Below, in pieces: positions 6,592-10,752 of a DNA stretch of 10,752 nt (position 1 is the first letter of the stretch; each line of letters starts with the position of its first letter). A program made the position numbers and the translations under genes. The notes below the pieces were generated by a model. It was not told the DNA's origin, made no database searches, and worked only from the letters and a program-made list of their open reading frames with translations. This DNA is from Pseudomonadota bacterium (GTDB lineage: Bacteria > Myxococcota_A > Polyangia > Fen-1088): assembly GCA_023438785.1 (NCBI GenBank), contig JAEXQJ010000354.1:1-10752 (forward strand), written 5' to 3'.

Positions 6592-8190
6592 TCATTTCTT
6601 GAAGAAACGGCTCATCAGGCCGCTGGGCTTGGGGGCGTCGGGCTTGCCTGGCGGGGTGGCTTTGCGGCGGCGCATTTCCAGGAGGCGCAGCTCGCGACCG
6701 GCGTCGATGAAGTCTTTGTCCTGGGTGACGGCTTCGCGGAAGGCTTGCTCGGCGCGGGCCGGCTCGTTGAGGAATTTCCACAGCTGGCCCAACCAGTAGT
6801 GGCCGCGCGCGAAGCGAGGCTGTTGCTCGACGACCTCCTGGATGGCGAGCTGCACGTCGCGCACCACGGCTTCTTTGCGGGCCCGCGGGTCATCGAAGCG
6901 CGCCCAGGCCAGGTAGGCCTTGTACTGCGGCTCGTTGGGGTTGCCCTTGATGGCGGCGGTGAAACACTCGATGGCCCGCGCGTACTCGCCTTTCTTGAGG
7001 AAGACCTCGCCCTTGAGGAACGTGGTCTCCGCATCGAGCAGGCTGGGGACGTTCTCGGTCGGCGCGCGGCCGGTGCGCAGGGTGGTGACGTATTCGGCCC
7101 GCCGCGCCGGATCCTGCAACACCATGGCGGCCTCGCTCATGCGCGCCAGGATCTGTTCGGCGTGCGGCACCACATCGGGCAGCCCCGCGCCTGCCAGACG
7201 ATCGGGATGGAACAGGCGCGCGCCGCGCACGAAGGCGCTGCTCACGTCGGCGGCCGAGGCGGTCTCGGGGATCTTGAGCAGCTCGAAGTGGGACATGCTG
7301 TCCAGCTTGGCGTGCAGATCCTCGATGGCGGCCCGCGTGGGCATCTCGCCGCGCGGGGCGGGCGGCGACGTTGCGGCTCGCGAGGCGGTCCCCGGGTTGG
7401 GCTCGCCGGCTGCGGGGCCGCCAAACAGCGACTCCCGCCGTTTCGGGGCCGTCTGCCGCCATTCGAGCAGCTCCGCATAAAGGAAGGCCAACGTCAGCGC
7501 GCGCGTCTCGATGGGGCGCGCGGCCAGTCCATTGAGCGTGTCCAGGCTCTGCCAGGTTTTGCGCAAGGCGAGCACGGCGGGATCGCCGGGGACCACGCCC
7601 ATGGCCTCGAAGGCGGGGTCGGGCAAGTCGACCAGCTTGAATTCCACACCCGCGAGGCGCGCGAGCTCGTGATCCAAGCGCGCCAAATCGTAGGAGGCGC
7701 GAATGGCGGGGTAGAAGAGCAAGCGCGGATCGACGCGCATCAGGGCCAGCTCCGGCCCCTCACCGAAACCGTGCGGCTGCACATCGATGGCGAAGGCGCC
7801 GTCGCGCACGGAGAAGAGGCGCATCAGCTTGCGCCGCAATTGCAGCTTGAGCGCGTCGGCCAGGGTGACCTGGTCGAGCGCGCCCATGCCCTGCAGGACA
7901 TCGCCCAGGCGCTTGCCCGGCGCCACCTGCTCACCCGCGCGCGCCACGACGTCGGCCGGCACCACCTTTAGCTCGATGAGCACCCGATCCAGGCGGTCCG
8001 TGTCCACCGGCCGCTCCACGTGTACGGGCGTGCCCTCGCGCAGGAAGACGCGATTCTCGTCGCCCGAGCGCTCCACGATGGTCAGGCGACCGGTGAGCTG
8101 CTTGCGCAGGGCCTGTTGCAGCAGACCGGGCACGGGCCAATCCGCCAGCGTTCCCTGGACGGCGGGGTGAGCTTGGGCACTGACGGTCAT
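6592..8190 (-). CDS. DUF4388 (PATAN-like) - J domain - TPR protein
   Basis: 532 residues with no signal peptide or membrane segment, so cytoplasmic. The N-terminus (about 12-135) looks like a DUF4388/PATAN domain (GTLADWPVPGLLQQALRK, then a beta segment with VFLREGTPVHVE). This domain is common in deltaproteobacterial signalling and motility proteins. A second helical region runs to about 250, then a Pro/Ala-rich linker at 255-285. A J domain follows at about 299-372 (HFELLKIPETASAADV, FHPDR) with HPD at 328-330, so it should be able to stimulate an Hsp70. TPR-like helices span about 386-505, followed by a basic tail ending SRFFKK. By family it is a co-chaperone or adaptor that brings DnaK to a client or polarity/signalling complex; its partner is unknown. 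AAGGGA lies 4 nt before the ATG. It is divergent from the lipid kinase gene and 97 bp upstream of the dikinase gene, with which it may be co-transcribed. Confidence 0.88.
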   Translation of the reverse strand: MTVSAQAHPAVQGTLADWPVPGLLQQALRKQLTGRLTIVERSGDENRVFLREGTPVHVERPVDTDRLDRVLIELKVVPADVVARAGEQVAPGKRLGDVLQGMGALDQVTLADALKLQLRRKLMRLFSVRDGAFAIDVQPHGFGEGPELALMRVDPRLLFYPAIRASYDLARLDHELARLAGVEFKLVDLPDPAFEAMGVVPGDPAVLALRKTWQSLDTLNGLAARPIETRALTLAFLYAELLEWRQTAPKRRESLFGGPAAGEPNPGTASRAATSPPAPRGEMPTRAAIEDLHAKLDSMSHFELLKIPETASAADVSSAFVRGARLFHPDRLAGAGLPDVVPHAEQILARMSEAAMVLQDPARRAEYVTTLRTGRAPTENVPSLLDAETTFLKGEVFLKKGEYARAIECFTAAIKGNPNEPQYKAYLAWARFDDPRARKEAVVRDVQLAIQEVVEQQPRFARGHYWLGQLWKFLNEPARAEQAFREAVTQDKDFIDAGRELRLLEMRRRKATPPGKPDAPKPSGLMSRFFKK

Positions 8191-8194
8191 GTGA

Positions 8195-8200
8195 TCCCTT
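8195..8200 (-). promoter_or_regulatory. Ribosome binding site of the J-domain gene
   Basis: The minus strand reads AAGGGA, 4 nt before the ATG at 8190. It directly adjoins the left arm of the inverted repeat at 8201-8224. Confidence 0.55.
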
Positions 8201-8224
8201 GTCAGAGTAGCACCGCGCTCTGAC
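8201..8224. repeat. 7-bp inverted repeat in the divergent intergenic region
   Basis: GTCAGAG (8201-8207) and CTCTGAC (8218-8224) are perfect inverted arms around a 10-nt spacer. The arms lie about one helical turn and a half apart, centre to centre, in a 66-bp region between divergent genes. This layout suits a dimeric repressor operator. Alternatively it could form a stem just upstream of the J-domain gene's ribosome binding site. No regulator is encoded in the window to match it. Confidence 0.4.
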
Positions 8225-8248
8225 TCTCACCTCGTCTGGGTGTAAGCT
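8220..8248 (+). promoter_or_regulatory. Weak sigma-70-like promoter candidate for the lipid kinase gene
   Basis: CTGACT (8220-8225, four of six matches to TTGACA) is separated by 17 nt from TAAGCT (8243-8248, three of six matches to TATAAT). Transcription would start at about 8255, almost at the proposed TTG start (8257), implying a leaderless or nearly leaderless message. The -35 overlaps the right arm of the inverted repeat. The matches are poor. Confidence 0.18.
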
Positions 8249-8256
8249 TTTCGCGC

Positions 8257-9237
8257 TTGTCCATCGTGGTTTTCGTCAATCCGGGCTCACGCGCCAACCG
8301 GCGCGACCCCGGCTGCGCGGCCCGCTTCGCCTCCATTCTCGGCGAGACCGGCCGCGTGGTGGCCCCCACCGGGCTGGAGGCCCTGTCCCAGGAAGCCCGG
8401 CGCGTGGCCGCCAGCGCGCCCTCGCTCATCGGCATTCATGGCGGCGACGGAACCCTACACTGGACGGTCGGCGAATTGATTCGCGCCTACGCCGGTCAGC
8501 GGCTGCCGCCTGTGGCCATCTTGGCCGGCGGGACCATGAATGTGGTGGCGTCGTCGCTGGGCATCCGCGTGCGCGCCGAGCGGCTGTTGGAGGAGTTGGC
8601 GGCCACGCGGCGGGCCGGACAGCGCCCGGAGACGCTGCACCGTCGCTGCCTGAAGGTCGTGTGTACGCCGGCCGGTGCGGCCAACACGCCCGCCGCGTGC
8701 GAGGTCAATTACGGCTTCGTCTTCGGCACGGGGCTCATCAGCAATTTCCTGGAGGAGTACTACGCCAAGCACGGCTATGGCGCCATGCGTGCGGCGTGGA
8801 TCCTAGGGCGCACCGTGCTGTCCGCGGTGACCACCAAACGCCTGGCGGAGCGCGTTTTTCGCCAGTTCCGCGGCGAGGTCCTGGTGGATGACAACCGGTT
8901 GCCCTGGCCCGCCCTGGTGGGCGTGGGCGCGGCGACCGTCACCGAGGTGGGCTTGGGCTTCAAGCTCAACCACCGCGCCGACGACGATCCGGATCGGTTC
9001 GGGGTGCTGGCCATCCGCTGCCCGCCGCTGTCCCTCATGCTGGACTTGGCGGCGGTGCGCATGGGAGAGGGCATTTCGCCCAAACGCGCCTGGAGCGCCG
9101 TGGCGTCGCGCATGCTCATCCAGCCCGAGACCGCGGGGTGCGCCTACACCATCGACGGCGACCTGTACCGAACCGACGGGCCCATCAGCGTCGAGGTGGG
9201 GCCGGCCCTGGACTTCGTCCGTCCGCGCGGCTGTTGA
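8257..9237 (+). CDS. Diacylglycerol kinase-family lipid kinase
   Basis: 326 residues with the DAGK catalytic fold (also found in bacterial DgkB, YegS and sphingosine/ceramide kinases). Motifs are near their usual places: the N-terminal strand and NPGSR at 8-12, nucleotide-binding GGDGT at 62-66, and GGTMNVVASSLG at 91-102, corresponding to the family's GTxN motif. The C-terminal half (about 140-325) is the expected beta-sandwich, including the YTIDGD segment near the end. By family it phosphorylates a lipid hydroxyl (diacylglycerol or a similar lipid) with ATP on the cytoplasmic membrane face; the real substrate cannot be read from sequence. The start is uncertain: TTG at 8257 gives the complete first strand, GTG at 8266 would shorten it, no ATG is available, and no clear Shine-Dalgarno is visible. 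The PP2C gene follows after 35 bp on the same strand, so the two are probably co-transcribed. Confidence 0.87.
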   Translation: MSIVVFVNPGSRANRRDPGCAARFASILGETGRVVAPTGLEALSQEARRVAASAPSLIGIHGGDGTLHWTVGELIRAYAGQRLPPVAILAGGTMNVVASSLGIRVRAERLLEELAATRRAGQRPETLHRRCLKVVCTPAGAANTPAACEVNYGFVFGTGLISNFLEEYYAKHGYGAMRAAWILGRTVLSAVTTKRLAERVFRQFRGEVLVDDNRLPWPALVGVGAATVTEVGLGFKLNHRADDDPDRFGVLAIRCPPLSLMLDLAAVRMGEGISPKRAWSAVASRMLIQPETAGCAYTIDGDLYRTDGPISVEVGPALDFVRPRGC

Positions 9238-9259
9238 AATGCGGGGCGGCCGAGCGATA

Positions 9260-9278
9260 CCATGAGCCTTCCATGAGC
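9260..9278 (+). repeat. CCATGAGC direct repeat giving two overlapping starts ahead of the PP2C gene
   Basis: CCATGAGC occurs at 9260-9267 and 9271-9278. The first ATG (9262) opens a four-codon frame (M-S-L-P) whose TGA at 9274-9276 overlaps the second ATG (9273), the proposed PP2C start. This ATGA arrangement could couple translation, but no good ribosome binding site precedes either ATG, and it may be chance. Confidence 0.35.
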
Positions 9279-10064
9279 ACGTCTTTCCCGATGGACGGCA
9301 TGCGCGTTCGCTTCTCGGGCGAGACGAACGTGGGCATGAAGCGCGACCACAACGAGGATGCCTTTTACCTGCCCACCAACGAGCGGTTGGCCATCGTGGC
9401 CGACGGCATGGGGGGCCACGCCTCGGGCGAGGTGGCCAGCAAGATGGCGGTCGAGACCATCGTCGACTACTTCCAGGAGACGCAGGACGAGCAGGAGCTG
9501 ACCTGGCCGTTTAAGATCGACCGCGGCAACCGTCAGGCCATGAACCGCCTGGTCACGGGCATCAAGACCGCCAACCTGCGCATCCACGAGGAGGCCCAGC
9601 GCAACCCGCATTGTCACGGCATGGGGACCACGGTGGTGGCGACACTGTTCCTCGACCGCACCCTGCTCGTGGGTCACGTGGGCGACAGCCGGCTGTACCG
9701 TCTGCGCGACGGCCACCTGGAGCAGATGACCGAGGACCACTCGCTGCTCAACGACTACATCAAGATGAAGCACCTCTCGCCCACGGAGATCTCCTCCTTC
9801 CCGCACAAGAATGTGATCGTGCGGGCCCTGGGCATGAAGCCAGCCGTCGAGGTCGACATCATCCAGGACCACCCGCGCATCGACGACCTGTATCTGCTCT
9901 GCTCCGATGGTCTGTCGGGCATGGTCAGCGACGACGACATGCAGGCCCTGGCCCGAGACGAAGGCGATCTCGACAAGGTATGCGAGCGCCTCATCGCCAC
10001 CGCCAACGCGAACGGCGGTCAGGACAACATCACGGTCGTCTGCGCGCGGCTGGAGCCCCTCTAG
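9273..10064 (+). CDS. PP2C-family (PPM) serine/threonine protein phosphatase
   Basis: 263 residues, about the usual length of the bacterial single-domain PP2C/Stp group, with no signal or membrane segment. The metal and phosphate sites are complete: RDHNED (24-29), DGMGGH (44-49), GMGTT (116-120), GHVGDSRLYRLRDG (134-147), LCSDGLSGMV (209-218) and GGQDNITVV (248-256). It should be an active Mn/Mg-dependent phosphatase that reverses Hanks-type Ser/Thr kinase phosphorylation in the cytoplasm. No such kinase is in the window. The ATG at 9273 is preferred because it sits just before the conserved domain. The frame is open back to about 9138, but that would overlap the lipid kinase gene by about 100 bp with a non-conserved Arg-rich leader. 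M7 and M10 are other possible starts. An insert at about 73-88 (QDEQELTWPFKIDRGN) looks like a family-specific loop. The gene ends against the convergent OmpA gene. Confidence 0.93.
   Translation: MSTSFPMDGMRVRFSGETNVGMKRDHNEDAFYLPTNERLAIVADGMGGHASGEVASKMAVETIVDYFQETQDEQELTWPFKIDRGNRQAMNRLVTGIKTANLRIHEEAQRNPHCHGMGTTVVATLFLDRTLLVGHVGDSRLYRLRDGHLEQMTEDHSLLNDYIKMKHLSPTEISSFPHKNVIVRALGMKPAVEVDIIQDHPRIDDLYLLCSDGLSGMVSDDDMQALARDEGDLDKVCERLIATANANGGQDNITVVCARLEPL
10061..10064. other. Shared CTAG: overlapping convergent stop codons
   Basis: The PP2C gene ends with TAG at 10062-10064. The OmpA-domain gene on the other strand ends with TAG read from 10063-10061. The palindrome CTAG supplies both stops, so the two coding regions overlap by 4 bp with no spacer for a terminator between them. 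Confidence 0.9.
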
Positions 10065-10752
10065 TCAATTAGCTTCCACGCGGGCACGAAAGCCGTGGCC
10101 TTGAGCACGGGATCCTCGATCGACAGGATGTAATCGACGCGCCGGTTGCGCGGCTCGTCCTTGTTGTCGGGCGTGGCGATGAGCGGGGCGTGCTCGCCGA
10201 AACCCTCGAAGGCGATGGGCAGGCTGAGGCCGCCCTTGCGGAACCAGCCGGCGATGGCTTGGGCGCGCTTGCGCGACAGAGTCAGGTTATAGGCGGTGCT
10301 GCCCACGGTGTCCGTGTGCCCGGCCACGTACAGCTTGATGGCGCCCAGATCCTTGTGTTTGGCCAGAGCGTCGACGATTCGGGTCAAGCTGGCCTGCAGC
10401 TTGGGGACCTCGGCGGGCGCGATCGTCGCCGCGGCGGTAGCGAAGTTGACCTCCTCGTGCGGGATGTACACGGACCAGGGGAACAGAGCGAAGCTTCGGA
10501 AGGCGCCGCTGGTGTCACTGACCTTCACGTCCACCCGGCCCACCTCGCTGCCCTTGGGCAATGCCGGCCAGGTCACGACCAGCCAGGTGGCGGGATCGTG
10601 AGCGCGAAATTCCTGCTCGTGTTCGAACAGGGTTTCGCCGGCGCCATCCACGAAGCGCAGCTCGACGTTTCCGTCCGGAACCGAAACGCGCAAAGGCAGG
10701 CGCCCCGCGGCCAGGTTCACCTGCGACCGCTCGATCTGCACATCCAGAAGCG
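10061..10752 (-). CDS. OmpA-like peptidoglycan-binding domain protein, N-terminus beyond window
   Basis: 229 residues are visible. The frame stays open to the right edge, so the real start lies outside. The GTG at 10741 sits inside a beta-strand-like run (LLDVQIER) and is unlikely to be the start. The first ~90 residues are a beta-rich, unassigned periplasmic-looking region. The C-terminal OmpA domain starts around VYIPHEEVNFATAAATIAP and carries GHTDTVGSTAYN (from about 10321 downward), LSRKRAQAI, EGFGEHAP and PRNRRVDYIL. The Asp of GHTD and the Arg of LSRKRA correspond to the two residues that bind diaminopimelate in OmpA-family domains, so peptidoglycan binding is likely. A short tail (about 22 residues) follows the domain. 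By family it anchors an envelope structure or outer-membrane protein to the cell wall. Whether it has a lipobox, a barrel or a signal peptide cannot be seen. Confidence 0.9.
   Translation of the reverse strand, partial: LLDVQIERSQVNLAAGRLPLRVSVPDGNVELRFVDGAGETLFEHEQEFRAHDPATWLVVTWPALPKGSEVGRVDVKVSDTSGAFRSFALFPWSVYIPHEEVNFATAAATIAPAEVPKLQASLTRIVDALAKHKDLGAIKLYVAGHTDTVGSTAYNLTLSRKRAQAIAGWFRKGGLSLPIAFEGFGEHAPLIATPDNKDEPRNRRVDYILSIEDPVLKATAFVPAWKLID

Noticed and set aside
6559..7971. 470-codon open frame on the plus strand opposite the J-domain gene
   Set aside because: No recognisable domain. It is antisense to a gene with three clear domains, and long antisense frames are expected in such G+C-rich DNA.
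9138..9272. Upstream extension of the PP2C gene
   Set aside because: It would overlap the end of the lipid kinase gene, and its 45 Arg-rich residues are not part of the PP2C fold. The ATG at 9273 fits better.
10739..10741. GTG at 10741 as the start of the OmpA-domain gene
   Set aside because: The frame is open to the window edge, there is no signal peptide after the GTG, and the codon lies within a strand-like sequence.

Overview
The window is G+C-rich and densely coded. The gene families point to a Gram-negative predatory or saprophytic deltaproteobacterium, most likely a member of the Myxococcota: a multidomain secreted metalloprotease with PKD-like repeats, lamin-tail-domain lipoproteins, a DUF4388/J-domain/TPR protein, a PP2C phosphatase and an OmpA-type protein. 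This assignment is inference from gene content and codon style. There is no rRNA, tRNA, CRISPR array or insertion sequence.

Left part (1-6494, minus strand): two large genes for exported proteins. The first (start 3113, running off the left edge) encodes a lipoprotein metalloprotease of the thermolysin/fungalysin type. It has a propeptide, an HEYGH zinc site, a BACON-like domain, a jelly-roll-like domain and at least two tandem PKD-like modules, 117 bp of which are identical at the DNA level. A 393-bp gap separates it from the second gene. That gap holds a good ribosome binding site, a small hairpin and a possible sigma-54 promoter. The second gene (3507-6494) encodes a 995-residue exported protein with two lamin-tail-like domains, then a phosphohistidine-like domain and a C-terminal PEP-synthase/PPDK-type ATP-grasp domain that looks catalytically intact. 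A dikinase-type enzyme behind a signal peptide is the most unusual item here.

Middle (6592-8190, minus strand): a 532-residue cytoplasmic protein joining a DUF4388 (PATAN-like) domain, a J domain with intact HPD and C-terminal TPRs. It may share a transcript with the dikinase gene 97 bp downstream.

Right part (8257-10752): a 66-bp divergent region with a 7-bp inverted repeat separates the J-domain gene from a rightward pair, a lipid/diacylglycerol kinase-like protein (8257-9237) and a PP2C-type Ser/Thr phosphatase (9273-10064). The phosphatase gene converges on a leftward OmpA-domain gene (10061 to the right edge). The two stop codons share one CTAG tetranucleotide.

Taken together, the left half makes surface or secreted proteins (degradation, envelope chemistry) and the right half carries signalling and envelope functions. 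No single pathway links all six genes.
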